From COMBO-56-21 sp963705355 (lineage in GTDB: Archaea; Thermoplasmatota; Thermoplasmata; UBA10834): a DNA stretch of 64,000 nucleotides. The notes under the pieces were generated by a model. The model was not told the DNA's origin and ran no database searches. It worked only from the letters and a program-made list of their open reading frames with translations. The stretch covers positions 682,001 through 746,000 of the forward strand of contig OY970070.1 in the NCBI GenBank assembly GCA_963705355.1, written 5' to 3'. Positions 32,005 through 40,618 of the stretch are shown one piece after another. Both the position numbers and the translations under genes were made by a program. The stretch's first letter is position 1, and the number at the start of each line of letters is the position of its first letter.

Positions 32005-32778
32005 ATGCACGACGCTTTTATCGCAGTTCTGAGCAGTGGAAGCATTGGTAACTCGTTCCTCGTGATGTCTGATGGCCGCGGCATCCTCATCGATGCCGGG
32101 ATCTCGTGCAAAGAACTCGAGCGCCGAATGTCGTCATTCGGTGTAGAGGCGTCGCAAATCGAGGCCTTGGTGCTGACACACGAACACACTGATCACGTGC
32201 GATCAGCGCGGCGATTCGCCGAAGAGAACGGCGTCCAGGTTTTCGGGACAAGAGGGACTCTTGCGCTCACACAGTTGGATGGAACGAAGACCGTGACCAT
32301 CGCCTCTGCAAAGGACTTCGCAGTAGGTGATTTGCATTTCAGACCTTTCAAAGTCAGACATCTTGCCGCTGAACCCGTAGCATTTGCCATCACCATTGGC
32401 ACGAAGAAGGTGAGCATCGCATCCGATCTTGGATGCGTAACGCCCAATGCCGTTAGCGAGATGGCCGACTCCGACCTTCTGTTGATTGAGGCGAACTATG
32501 ACGAGGGGATGCTGCTTGCAGGAGACTACCCAGACTTTCTCAAGCGAGCCATCAAGGGCGACCATGGTCACCTCTCAAACGATGACGCAGGCGTCCTGTC
32601 CATGAGGACCGCGACAGACAAGACGCGCAAAATCGTGCTCGTCCATCTCAGCAAGGACAACAACACTCCCGAGATAGCCCTCGATACGGTCGAGCGGAGT
32701 CTGAAGCGGGCAAAGTTGAATTCCGAGCTCGAAGTCTCAGAGCACGGGCTTCCGAGCGGGCCTTTCGCTCTAGGCTGA
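32005..32778 (+). CDS. Metallo-beta-lactamase fold hydrolase, YycJ/WalJ-like
   Basis: 257 residues from the ATG at 32005. 'VLSSGSIGNSFLV' at the N-terminus and the zinc motif 'THEHTDH' (H59, H61, D63, H64) match the YycJ group of small phosphodiesterase or exonuclease-like proteins. Later ligands are in 'IASDLG' and 'KGDHGHLSND'. TTTATCA at 31973-31979 predicts transcription starting within a few bases of this ATG, so a leaderless message is likely and the longer frame from 31927 is excluded. Its last nine bases overlap the convergent GINS gene. A DNA-processing role has been proposed for the bacterial relatives; the archaeal role is not known. Confidence 0.85.
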   Translation: MHDAFIAVLSSGSIGNSFLVMSDGRGILIDAGISCKELERRMSSFGVEASQIEALVLTHEHTDHVRSARRFAEENGVQVFGTRGTLALTQLDGTKTVTIASAKDFAVGDLHFRPFKVRHLAAEPVAFAITIGTKKVSIASDLGCVTPNAVSEMADSDLLLIEANYDEGMLLAGDYPDFLKRAIKGDHGHLSNDDAGVLSMRTATDKTRKIVLVHLSKDNNTPEIALDTVERSLKRAKLNSELEVSEHGLPSGPFALG

Positions 32779-33405
32779 CGCGATCAGCTTGACCTTCCCG
32801 TGCGACACGAGAGTGCTGGCAATCCCCTTCGGCAGAGAGATGACCTCTTCCTTGCGCAATCTGTAATCCTTGTCGACTCCGGCGAATGTCGGGATGTCTT
32901 CGAGGACTCTGACGAGGACGAGTTCCTCTGGCTGTTGTTTCTCGGATATTGACTCCTTCTTCTCGCACGTCTTCGCACTCGGAACATCTGGCAACTCCAC
33001 GACATCTGATGGTTGAGTGAAGCGCGGCCCAAGCTCCTCGAAGTCTGCTCTCGAATCCTTGTGGGCGCCCAACACGGAAGTCAGGCTGGCGAACAGCACG
33101 AGCTCGTCAGGAGTCAGGTTGCCGGTGTCGGGATTGTCTCCTGCGACCTTCCTGAGAGCGAGAAGGGATATCTTCCTCTGCCTCAACTCGTAGACCCGTT
33201 TTGACTTGTCGATGGCCTTCTTGAGCTGGTCGTTGATCATCATGCTTGCCTGGGACATGGGATTCATGGCGAGCTCGCGTTCGCTCTCTTTCCTCAATGT
33301 CTTAATGTATGCCCCGATCTTCTCGTAGAGTGAGGAATCTACCTTTGTGAGCTGCGAGGATTTGTTCTCCTCACGAAAAAGACCCATGATTTCCTCATAG
33401 CTCAT
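32770..33405 (-). CDS. GINS complex subunit (Gins51/Gins15 type)
   Basis: 211 residues from the ATG at 33405, preceded by GAGGGGGG. Subunit of the GINS complex, which ties MCM helicase to Cdc45/RecJ-like protein at replication forks. The N-terminal helical A domain runs over 'YEEIMGLFREENKSSQLTKV' and 'QLKKAIDKSKRVYELRQRKI'. After a charged linker, the small C-terminal B domain is 'LVRVLEDIPTFAGVDKDYRL' and 'GIASTLVSHGKVKLI'. Having the A domain before the B domain identifies the Sld5/Psf1-like type. A lone TnpB element lies immediately upstream, between this gene's promoter and the next cluster. Confidence 0.85.
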   Translation of the reverse strand: MSYEEIMGLFREENKSSQLTKVDSSLYEKIGAYIKTLRKESERELAMNPMSQASMMINDQLKKAIDKSKRVYELRQRKISLLALRKVAGDNPDTGNLTPDELVLFASLTSVLGAHKDSRADFEELGPRFTQPSDVVELPDVPSAKTCEKKESISEKQQPEELVLVRVLEDIPTFAGVDKDYRLRKEEVISLPKGIASTLVSHGKVKLIASA

Positions 33406-33557
33406 GTCCCCCCTCTCGGCAGCCATCAAATCAAGCATGCATCATTAATGTATTTGATGCTTGTGCGTTGCAGATTCTGCAGCAAATCAGGTGGCAAAGG
33501 CACTGGATAGCATCGATGCCAACTTCCAAGTGCTACACGTAGTCAGAGAAGCATAAT

Positions 33558-34796
33558 ATGCTAGCCATCGTCAAGGACGAGATGCTGGTGAAGGGAGTCG
33601 CCTTCCGTCTGGACTCGGGCCTTCCGGCGGATGCGAAGTTCCTGCTCGAAGACTTCAGATTGGCAGTCAACAACGCGATCAGGGCAGGTCTTCAAGCGCG
33701 GGTGACTTCGAGAAATGCCCTGGTTAGGATCGCGTACAAGGACTTTCGCCACCAACATCCAAGGATGTATTCCCAACATCTGGTATCGGCCTTCGAAGTG
33801 GCCGGGAGCGTGCTCAAGAACTATCGCAGGCGGGTTCGAAAAGGGGGCAGCTGCAGAATCCCCTTCGTCAAGCGCCTGATTATGAAAGCAGAGAATCAGG
33901 CGTACAAGCTCGATCGGAAGTCCGGAGTCATCGACCTTCCGATCAGGGCTGGCTGTCATGTCAAGTTGAAGCTCGTCGTCAGCAAGTATCATCGGAAGTA
34001 TCTGGACGATTTGGCCCTTTCTCTCGGTTCCCTGACAATTCTCCCCGACCGAGTCATAGTCGCATTCAGGAAGGATGCTCCCAGACAGTATACACCCGCA
34101 TCAGTGTTGTCGCTCGACACCAACGAGCGCAGTCTGGACGGCGTGCTCATCGAGGGTGATGCCGCCAAGGCTGTCAAAGCGGAGTTCCCAGAAGTCGCAA
34201 TCATCCAGCAGCAGCATCACGATAGGCGCAAGAGGTTTCAGAAGAAGAAAGCGCATGACAGGCGTACTTCGAGAAACCTTTGCAGGAGAGAAGGGGCGAG
34301 GGAGCACCACCGGATAGACTACAGGATGCACCAAGTGGCAGATGCTGTCATTTCGTTCGCTGAGAGACAAAAGTCCGCAGTCGTTCTCGAGGATCTGAAA
34401 GGCATCAAATCGAAAAGGAGCAAGGAACTGAATCGGCGACTCAGCATGTGGCCCAGGCGAAAGCTTCACCAGATCATCGAGTACAAGGCACAATGGAAGG
34501 GCATCCCAGTAGTCAAGGTCGATCCAAGATACAGCAGCAGAACGTGCCCGATATGTGGGAGGATACAGGATTCCCGAATGGGCGCGGAGTTCAAATGTGA
34601 TTGTGGCTGGCACCTCGACAGGCACATCAACGCCAGCATCAACCTGCTGCAGACAGCCATCTCGAAGGGGATGGCAGGGGGTTTACGGTTCAACCCCGGC
34701 GCGTTCCAGCATGACGTGATGATGATCCCATACGAGCCAGCGATGGCCGCACGGTCGGAGCCGAATGGAACGAGTGGCATTTGCGAAGTGACCTGA
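33558..34796 (+). CDS. tnpB: TnpB RNA-guided nuclease of an IS200/IS605-like element
   Basis: 412 residues, the usual TnpB length. The RuvC catalytic residues all look present: D187 ('LSLDTNERSLDG'), E278 ('AVVLEDLKGI') and D354 ('CGWHLDRHINASINLL'). The zinc finger between them is C330, C333, C347, C349. The N-terminal recognition domain ('EDFRLAVNNAIRAGLQAR') is complete. TnpB proteins are programmable DNA endonucleases guided by an RNA made from the 3' part of the gene and the right end, so such an RNA may be encoded around 34700-34850. The gene appears intact. It is inserted between the GINS gene and the DUF167-Toprim genes. Confidence 0.93.
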   Translation: MLAIVKDEMLVKGVAFRLDSGLPADAKFLLEDFRLAVNNAIRAGLQARVTSRNALVRIAYKDFRHQHPRMYSQHLVSAFEVAGSVLKNYRRRVRKGGSCRIPFVKRLIMKAENQAYKLDRKSGVIDLPIRAGCHVKLKLVVSKYHRKYLDDLALSLGSLTILPDRVIVAFRKDAPRQYTPASVLSLDTNERSLDGVLIEGDAAKAVKAEFPEVAIIQQQHHDRRKRFQKKKAHDRRTSRNLCRREGAREHHRIDYRMHQVADAVISFAERQKSAVVLEDLKGIKSKRSKELNRRLSMWPRRKLHQIIEYKAQWKGIPVVKVDPRYSSRTCPICGRIQDSRMGAEFKCDCGWHLDRHINASINLLQTAISKGMAGGLRFNPGAFQHDVMMIPYEPAMAARSEPNGTSGICEVT

Positions 34797-34850
34797 TGGT
34801 CACCACCCGACAATGCAACAGAACCTGCGTTGCACTTAGCCGATACGGGA
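34700..34850 (+). ncRNA. Possible omega (guide) RNA of the TnpB element
   Basis: Position by analogy: known omega RNAs span the end of tnpB and the right end. This stretch includes the perfect hairpin TGCAAC-N9-GTTGCA (34814-34834). The true 3' boundary and guide cannot be fixed from one copy. Confidence 0.3.
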
Positions 34851-34860
34851 GACTAATATT

Positions 34861-35196
34861 ATGGCTGGACGTTACCTCACCAGGAAGAAGTCGATGACCC
34901 CTAAGACGTCGGTTAAGCCTCATGGTACGGGATGCGTCGTGACGATAGACGTGTCGATCGGAGCAGCGAAGAGCCAGATTGTAGGCGTGAACCGCTGGAG
35001 AGGAACGCTTCATGTGCGGATATCCGCGGAACCAAGGGACGGCGCGGCGAACGAGGAGCTATTGAGATTCCTTTCCGAGAAGCTGGGTGTCCCTAGAGGT
35101 GACATCGTCATCATGAGAGGAGAGAAGTCCTCCCGGAAGGTCGTCCATCTGCCTATTCCTTCGGACCGAGCGACCTCCGCTCTGGAGGACAAGTGA
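34861..35196 (+). CDS. DUF167 / YggU-family protein
   Basis: 111 residues. The core 'VDVSIGAAKSQIVGVNRWRG' then 'LHVRISAEPRDGAANEELLRFL' is the DUF167 fold (YggU, COG1872), conserved in bacteria and archaea with no assigned function. ATG at 34861 with GGGAG about eight bases before; an internal ATG 12 codons in is a weaker alternative. Its stop is directly followed by the start of the Toprim gene. The TnpB element ends just upstream, so its native promoter may have been displaced. Confidence 0.85.
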   Translation: MAGRYLTRKKSMTPKTSVKPHGTGCVVTIDVSIGAAKSQIVGVNRWRGTLHVRISAEPRDGAANEELLRFLSEKLGVPRGDIVIMRGEKSSRKVVHLPIPSDRATSALEDK

Positions 35197-35637
35197 ATGC
35201 TTTCACCGGAGGAGCGGCTCGAGCAGCTTGAGAAGGTCTTTGAGGAGCTGGTGGACCTCAGCGCAGACGCGCCGATAATCGTCGAAGGCATCAGGGACGC
35301 AGACGCGTTGAGCCGCCTCGGGATTGAGAAGAACGTCGTCACGCTGAACAGAGGAGTGTCGATATTCGCGTTCTGCGAACAGATCTCCAGGCAGAGCAAG
35401 AAGGCGATTGTCCTGACGGACTGGGACAGAAGGGGAGGGCAGCTCGCGAGGATGCTCAAAGAGTCGCTGATGGCAAACGGCGTCGAGGTCATAGACAGCA
35501 TTCGCACGCAGATCGTGATACTTTCAAAGAAGGAGGTCAAGGACGTCGAGAGCATGCCGACATTCATCGAGAGGCTGAGAGCCAGGGATGCATCACAGAG
35601 GATGCGCGCTCGCATTGTTAGGGCAAAAAGGATTTAG
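35197..35637 (+). CDS. Small Toprim-domain protein
   Basis: 146 residues. A stand-alone Toprim fold: 'PIIVEGIRDADALSRLGI' carries the conserved Glu and 'AIVLTDWDRRGGQLARML' the DxD pair, both metal-binding. Related proteins are the small primase-like and RNase M5-type Toprim proteins. A nuclease or RNA maturation role is possible but not shown. The start codon follows the DUF167 stop without a gap. Ends 24 bases before gcvPA. Confidence 0.85.
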   Translation: MLSPEERLEQLEKVFEELVDLSADAPIIVEGIRDADALSRLGIEKNVVTLNRGVSIFAFCEQISRQSKKAIVLTDWDRRGGQLARMLKESLMANGVEVIDSIRTQIVILSKKEVKDVESMPTFIERLRARDASQRMRARIVRAKRI

Positions 35638-35661
35638 TATAGCAACCCAATCAAACGCGCC

Positions 35662-36993
35662 ATGGCACTCTCCGAATGTTCTCTGGAGATGCTTCGATAC
35701 CTCAATCTGAAATCTGTGGACGATCTCTTCGTTGACATTCCGGAGGAGGTCAGGGTTGACGGACTGAATTTGCCCGACGGACTTTCGGAGATCGAGCTGA
35801 GGCGAGAGCTCGAGGCGCTGTTCTCGTCCAACAAACCGGCATCATCTCAGCCGTCGTTCTTGGGCGCTGGAGTCTATCATCATTTCATTCCGGCAGCGGT
35901 CAGGACCATCATTTCCCGTTCGGAGTTCCTGACGTCTTACACGCCATATCAACCCGAGATAAGCCAGGGCATGCTGCAGGCGCTCTTTGAGTACCAGTCA
36001 TTCATGGCTGAACTCACGGGCATGGACGTCGTAAACTCGAGCATGTACGATGCCTCGACCGCGCTGGGCGAGGCAGTCCTAATGAGCCGCAGGATCTCCG
36101 GTGGAGACACATTCCTGATCAGCAGAGCTGTCAGCCCTGAGAAGAAGCAGGTGGCCGCGACATATGCAAGAGGCGCGAACATAAGGATCGATGAAGTCGC
36201 GTACGACAGAGTGACGGGGCTCGTGGATCTGACAGATCTCAAATCGAAGATGAAGGACAACATCCTGGGATTCTACTTCGAGACTCCGAATTTCTTCGGC
36301 CCAATCGAGACCGAGGCTGACGAGATCAGGGCAGTTGTCGGCAACAAGACCCTCGTGACCGGCGTCAATCCGATGTCGCTGGCTCTCCTCAGACCGCCAG
36401 GTGAGATGGGCGCAGACATCGTTGTGGGAGATGCGCAGGTTTTCGGCAACCCGATGAACCTTGGCGGGCCGATGATTGGCGTCTTCGGATGCAAGGAAGA
36501 GCATGTCCGGAAGATGCCCGGAAGACTGATAGGCATGACCAATGACATTGAGGGGAAGAGAGCCTACTGCATGACCCTTCAGACAAGGGAGCAGCATATC
36601 CGAAGGAGCAAGGCGACCTCAAACATATGCACGAATGAGGCCCTCCTTGCTATAGCTGCGGCGTCATACTTGGCTTTGGTCGGCCGCAACGGACTGAGGG
36701 AAATCGCAGCGAAGAACGTGGAGAACATGCATTCTCTTTCGGCCCGGATGAACCAGCTCGATGGCCTTGGGTCACCGCACTTCAAGTCCGCGCACTTCAA
36801 CGAGTTCGTCGTAGGATCTGACATCGACTCCGAGAAGATCCACAAAGGACTTCTGTCCAAAGGAGTACACGGAGGGCTTGTCCTCGACAAGATGTTCCCT
36901 GAGCTGAAGCACGCAGCCCTATACGCGACCACCGAGATGCACACCAGACAGGATCACGACAAGCTCATCAAGGCGTTGGAGGCGGTCCTTTGA
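35662..36993 (+). CDS. gcvPA: Glycine dehydrogenase (decarboxylating) subunit 1
   Basis: N-terminal half of the P-protein of the glycine cleavage system. 443 residues, the usual size of the split alpha subunit ('FLGAGVYHHFIPAAVRTIIS', 'YTPYQPEISQGMLQALFEYQ'). With subunit 2 it removes CO2 from glycine and passes the methylamine group to lipoyl-H protein. GcvH and GcvT are not in the window. The last four bases overlap the TTG start of gcvPB. The tdh/kbl genes at 21726-23997 could supply glycine from threonine. Confidence 0.94.
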   Translation: MALSECSLEMLRYLNLKSVDDLFVDIPEEVRVDGLNLPDGLSEIELRRELEALFSSNKPASSQPSFLGAGVYHHFIPAAVRTIISRSEFLTSYTPYQPEISQGMLQALFEYQSFMAELTGMDVVNSSMYDASTALGEAVLMSRRISGGDTFLISRAVSPEKKQVAATYARGANIRIDEVAYDRVTGLVDLTDLKSKMKDNILGFYFETPNFFGPIETEADEIRAVVGNKTLVTGVNPMSLALLRPPGEMGADIVVGDAQVFGNPMNLGGPMIGVFGCKEEHVRKMPGRLIGMTNDIEGKRAYCMTLQTREQHIRRSKATSNICTNEALLAIAAASYLALVGRNGLREIAAKNVENMHSLSARMNQLDGLGSPHFKSAHFNEFVVGSDIDSEKIHKGLLSKGVHGGLVLDKMFPELKHAALYATTEMHTRQDHDKLIKALEAVL

Positions 36994-38456
36994 GGTATCA
37001 TCAGGCCGTCCACGAAGTCCCGACTTTGTTCGAGAACTGCGAGAAGCCCTCCGAGCAAACGAACCTCGACCAAACTGTGCGTGGCCTCCTTCCGGAGAAG
37101 ATCCTGAGGAAGGACCTCAACATTCCCGACCTCCCGGAGAGGGATGTCGTCAAGCACTTCATCAACCTGTCACAGATGAACTTCGGCGTCGACAATGGCC
37201 TCTATCCGCTGGGCTCATGCACAATGAAGTACAACCCGAAGGTTTGTGACGAGGTGGCCTCCTGGAGTTCGGTCACGGACCTGCACCCGTTGCAGGATCC
37301 GTCGACGATACAGGGCGCACTGAAGCTAATGCACGAGCTCGAGAGGATGCTGTGCGAGATCGGCGGCGTCGATGCCGTGACTCTGCAGCCAGCTGCGGGC
37401 GCACACGGCGAGTTCACGGGGATCCAGCTCGTAAAGGCATATCACGAGGCCAACGGGGAGAAGAGGAACGAGGTGATTCTGCCAGACACCGCTCACGGGA
37501 CGAATCCTGCGAGCGCGGCAATGGTTGGCTACGATGTCCTCGATCTGCCCTCCAAGGAAGGCTGCGTCGATGTTGAGGCATTGAAGTCGGCGATATCGAA
37601 GGACACTGCTGCTTTCATGCTGACCAACCCGAACACACTGGGTCTCTTCGAAAAGAACGTCAAGGAGATCGCGGGGATTCTGCACGATGCTGGCGCGTTG
37701 CTCTACTACGACGGAGCGAACCTGAACGCCATCATGGGCAAGACGTCTCCCGGGAAGATGGACTTCGACATCGTTCACTTCAACCTCCACAAGACTTTCG
37801 CGACCCCACATGGCGGAGGCGGCCCAGGGGCAGGGCCAGTCGGCGTGAAGAAGATGCTTGAGGAGTTTCTTCCAGTGCCTCGTATCGTTGAAAGCAATGG
37901 GACTTATTCCCTGGACTACGAAAAGCCCAAAAGCATCGGGAAGGTCAGGGCGTTCTTCGGCAACTATGCGGTTCTCGTCAGGGCGTACGCGTACATCAGG
38001 ATGCACGGCGGCAAAGGCCTGGCGCAAATCTCGGAGAACGCGGTCCTGAACTCGAATTACCTCAAGGAGAAGCTGAAATCCGACTTTGAGCTGCCGTATG
38101 GAGACCTGAGAAAGCACGAGTTCGTCCTGAGCGGAAGACCGTTGAAGAAGAACGGCCTCAGGACGCTGGATTTCGCCAAAAGGCTGCTTGACTATGGCTT
38201 CCATGCCCCGACGATATACTTCCCGTTGATAGTCGACGAGGCAATAATGATCGAGCCGACGGAGACTGAATCACGAGAATCCCTCGACGCGTTCGTGGAC
38301 GCGTGCAAGGCCATCCTGAAGGAAGACCCGGAGCTGCTCCGTTCCGCGCCTCACAATACAGCTAGGAGGAGACTCGACGAGGCAAAGGCTGCGAGGGATA
38401 TGATTTTCAGCTGGCGCGCTTACGAGAGAAAAATGCGGATGGCTAATCGCGCTTGA
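36990..38456 (+). CDS. gcvPB: Glycine dehydrogenase (decarboxylating) subunit 2
   Basis: C-terminal half of the P-protein and carrier of the PLP cofactor: K268 in 'NLHKTFATPHGGGGPG'. 488 residues, typical. Other family motifs include 'GLYPLGSCTMKYNP' and 'LTNPNTLGLFE'. TTG start overlapping the gcvPA stop (TTGA), so the two are translated together in equal amounts. The 3' end overlaps the convergent RAM-domain gene by 14 bases. Confidence 0.95.
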   Translation: MRYHQAVHEVPTLFENCEKPSEQTNLDQTVRGLLPEKILRKDLNIPDLPERDVVKHFINLSQMNFGVDNGLYPLGSCTMKYNPKVCDEVASWSSVTDLHPLQDPSTIQGALKLMHELERMLCEIGGVDAVTLQPAAGAHGEFTGIQLVKAYHEANGEKRNEVILPDTAHGTNPASAAMVGYDVLDLPSKEGCVDVEALKSAISKDTAAFMLTNPNTLGLFEKNVKEIAGILHDAGALLYYDGANLNAIMGKTSPGKMDFDIVHFNLHKTFATPHGGGGPGAGPVGVKKMLEEFLPVPRIVESNGTYSLDYEKPKSIGKVRAFFGNYAVLVRAYAYIRMHGGKGLAQISENAVLNSNYLKEKLKSDFELPYGDLRKHEFVLSGRPLKKNGLRTLDFAKRLLDYGFHAPTIYFPLIVDEAIMIEPTETESRESLDAFVDACKAILKEDPELLRSAPHNTARRRLDEAKAARDMIFSWRAYERKMRMANRA

Positions 38457-38691
38457 ACCTGGCGCAGATCAGCGTCCTGGTCCCCGTGACTCCAGGGATG
38501 GTCCGTATCTTTCCAAGGACCTCATCGCACAGGACATCGTAGTCCTTCGTCTCCATCCTCGCAATCATGTCGAACTGCCCGAAAAGCTGGTGCACCTCTG
38601 AGAGGCCCGGGAGCTTTCGCATCTGTTCGAGCACGAAGCCCTCCTTGCCAGTTGCCGTGGTTATGAGCACGTAAGCGACCGCCAGAGGCAT
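38443..38691 (-). CDS. Stand-alone RAM (Lrp/AsnC ligand-binding) domain protein
   Basis: 82 residues consisting only of the RAM domain of Lrp/AsnC regulators: 'VAYVLITTATGKEGFVLEQM', 'VHQLFGQFDMIARMET', 'GVTGTRTLICARF'. There is no DNA-binding helix-turn-helix. Such proteins bind amino acids and can form mixed oligomers with full-length Lrp regulators. The ATG at 38691 is preceded by CAGGTG. A TATA-like box (CTATAAGT) lies at about 38728-38735 on the minus strand. It is divergent from tmk and convergent with gcvPB. Confidence 0.82.
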   Translation of the reverse strand: MPLAVAYVLITTATGKEGFVLEQMRKLPGLSEVHQLFGQFDMIARMETKDYDVLCDEVLGKIRTIPGVTGTRTLICARFKRD

Positions 38692-38805
38692 CACCTGAAT
38701 TGGCCTGTAAAGTGCTTGTGCGTACTTATAGTCTATCGGTAGGGCCAGGTTAAAATCCGATGCAAATGATTATCTATGCTCATCGAGCAATCCAAGGCGG
38801 ACACA

Positions 38806-39399
38806 ATGGGCGGATTCGTGGTCATAGAAGGCATAGACGGATGCGGGAAGTCCTCGGTCGCAAGGCTGCTAGTCAAGAGGCTGGGGAGCAGTGCCGTTCT
38901 GACAAGGGAGCCCACGGAATCATGGATCGGCCAAGCCGTGAGGAGGGGCGACAGGCACAAGATCAGCCCTTACGCTGACGCTCTCCTGTTCATGGCAGAT
39001 CGCGCACAGCACACGGAGCAGGTAGCTGAATGGCTGGCTCGGAGGAAGACGGTCGTGTGCGACCGATACTATCACTCGACGGTGGCATATCAGACTGCGT
39101 GCCTTGAGGGCATTTTCGAGGGAGACGCCTTCAAATGGCTGCTGGAGGCAAATCTCAAGATATCGATCCACCCAGACCTGACGGTGTTCCTGACGATCCC
39201 GCCAGAGCTGGGGCTCCAGCGGATACGGACCAGGTCCGAGCTCTCCCGCTTTGAACGGCTGAACTTCCTCAGAAAGGTGCAGAAGAACTACATTCGTTTG
39301 GCGAAGCTCGACAAGACAATAGTCAAGGTGGATGGCGCGAAGGACCTTCAGTCAGTCACAGATGAGGTACTGAGCCTCGTCAAGGAGAGGAAGATTTAA
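38806..39399 (+). CDS. tmk: Thymidylate kinase
   Basis: Phosphorylates dTMP to dTDP. 197 residues from the ATG at 38806, which follows an AGGCGG site and starts with the family sequence 'MGGFVVIEGIDGCGKSS' (P-loop). An in-frame ATG at 38776 lies too near the predicted start of transcription to be preferred. The DRY motif is in 'VCDRYYHSTVAYQ', and the lid region includes 'RTRSELSRFE'. It ends 28 bases before coaBC. Confidence 0.92.
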   Translation: MGGFVVIEGIDGCGKSSVARLLVKRLGSSAVLTREPTESWIGQAVRRGDRHKISPYADALLFMADRAQHTEQVAEWLARRKTVVCDRYYHSTVAYQTACLEGIFEGDAFKWLLEANLKISIHPDLTVFLTIPPELGLQRIRTRSELSRFERLNFLRKVQKNYIRLAKLDKTIVKVDGAKDLQSVTDEVLSLVKERKI

Positions 39400-39427
39400 G
39401 GGGTCGCGGAGACTCACAAGTGGTGTT

Positions 39428-40618
39428 ATGCATCCAGCGGATCATCTGAGGGGTTCCAAGAGCGAGAAATTGAATGGCCGCAAGATCGTCCTTGGCGTGA
39501 CGGGCAGCATAGCAGCCGTCGAGACTGTGAAGTTATGCAGAGAGCTCATCAGGAATGGCGCCGACGTGCATGTGGTCATGTCGAGGGACGCGCAAACGAT
39601 CGTGCACCCATGGGCGCTCCAGTTCGCCTCGGGCAGAGAGGTCATCACAGCCATCGACGGGAACGTCCAGCATGTGTCCCTCTGCGGCGATGTTCCCGAC
39701 AGGGCCGATCTTCTTCTAATCGCGCCCGCGACAGCGAACACGATATCCAAGATGGCATGCGGGATTGACGACACGTCCGTGACGACGATGGCCACAACTG
39801 CAATGGGGACTGGAATTCCTGTGATTGTTGTCCCTGCAATGCACTACTCAATGATGGAACACAAGATAGTTCTGGAGAACATCAAGAAACTTGAGAGGAT
39901 AGGGGTGACCTTCCTCGAGCCGAAGATACAAGAGTCGAAGGCCAAGATGCCCTCGATCGACTACATCGTTTCCTCAGTTATCGCCGCGATCGGCAAGAGG
40001 GACTTGGTCGGGCGCAAGGTCCTCGTCATCGCCGGAGCGACAGAGGAGCCGATCGACGACATAAGGGTCGTGACCAGCAGGAGTTCGGGCGAAACAGGGA
40101 TCGAGCTTGCCAGAGCCGCGCAAGAGAGGGGAGCGAGCGTCGAGCTTTGGATGGGCAGAGCAGAGGCCGACCTGCCAGAACACATCACCACCAGAAGATA
40201 CCGTTCGTTCAAGGATCTGTCGAGGATGATCCAAGGGAGGAGGTTCGATATCGTTATGTTCCCAGCAGCGGTATCGGACTACTCACCTCGGAAGGTCCAG
40301 GGGAAGATACCATCAGATAGCGCGAAGGTCAGCCTTGAGCTGAGGAGGAATCCGAAGCTCATCGACCGCCTCAAGGCAAGGCTGGTCGTCGGGTTCAAGG
40401 CACAGACGAAGATAGGAGACACCGAGCTGATTCAGGAATCTCTCAAGCTGATCAAGAGATCGAAGTGCTGCATGGTTGTCGCAAACAAGATGGAGCATGT
40501 GAAGCCGGGAAGAACTCGCGTCCTGCTCGTTCAGAAGAACGGCGACACGGAAGAGCTGGAGGGCACGAAATCCCATGTCGCTGACCAGATCATCGACAAG
40601 GTCGTAAGGATGATGTGA
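39428..40618 (+). CDS. coaBC: Bifunctional phosphopantothenoylcysteine decarboxylase/phosphopantothenate-cysteine ligase
   Basis: Two steps of coenzyme A synthesis. 396 residues. Residues about 18-190 are the FMN-dependent decarboxylase (CoaC; 'IVLGVTGSIAAVETVKLCRE', 'APATANTISKMACGIDD', 'VVPAMHYSMMEH'). Residues about 195-396 are the ligase (CoaB; 'VLVIAGATEEPIDDIRVVTS', 'AAVSDYSPRKVQGKI', 'MVVANKMEHV'). The stop overlaps the start of the pantoate kinase gene (TGATG), so two parts of archaeal CoA synthesis are coupled. Confidence 0.94.
   Translation: MHPADHLRGSKSEKLNGRKIVLGVTGSIAAVETVKLCRELIRNGADVHVVMSRDAQTIVHPWALQFASGREVITAIDGNVQHVSLCGDVPDRADLLLIAPATANTISKMACGIDDTSVTTMATTAMGTGIPVIVVPAMHYSMMEHKIVLENIKKLERIGVTFLEPKIQESKAKMPSIDYIVSSVIAAIGKRDLVGRKVLVIAGATEEPIDDIRVVTSRSSGETGIELARAAQERGASVELWMGRAEADLPEHITTRRYRSFKDLSRMIQGRRFDIVMFPAAVSDYSPRKVQGKIPSDSAKVSLELRRNPKLIDRLKARLVVGFKAQTKIGDTELIQESLKLIKRSKCCMVVANKMEHVKPGRTRVLLVQKNGDTEELEGTKSHVADQIIDKVVRMM

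Larger units (their letters stand above)
33455..34850 (+). mobile_element. Lone TnpB (IS200/IS605-like) element
   Basis: Ends are approximate. The left end has the hairpin TGCAG-ATT-CTGCA (33469-33481) just after a TTGAT at 33453-33457, the target motif known for ISDra2. The right end has TGCAAC-N9-GTTGCA (34814-34834). The 9-mer TGCGTTGCA is present at both ends (33464-33472 and 34826-34834), supporting matched subterminal repeats. There is no tnpA, so movement would need a transposase from elsewhere. Confidence 0.6.

Noticed and set aside
33439..33557. Search for a TnpA transposase near TnpB
   Set aside because: No frame with the HUH transposase motifs lies on either side; flanking genes are GINS and DUF167.
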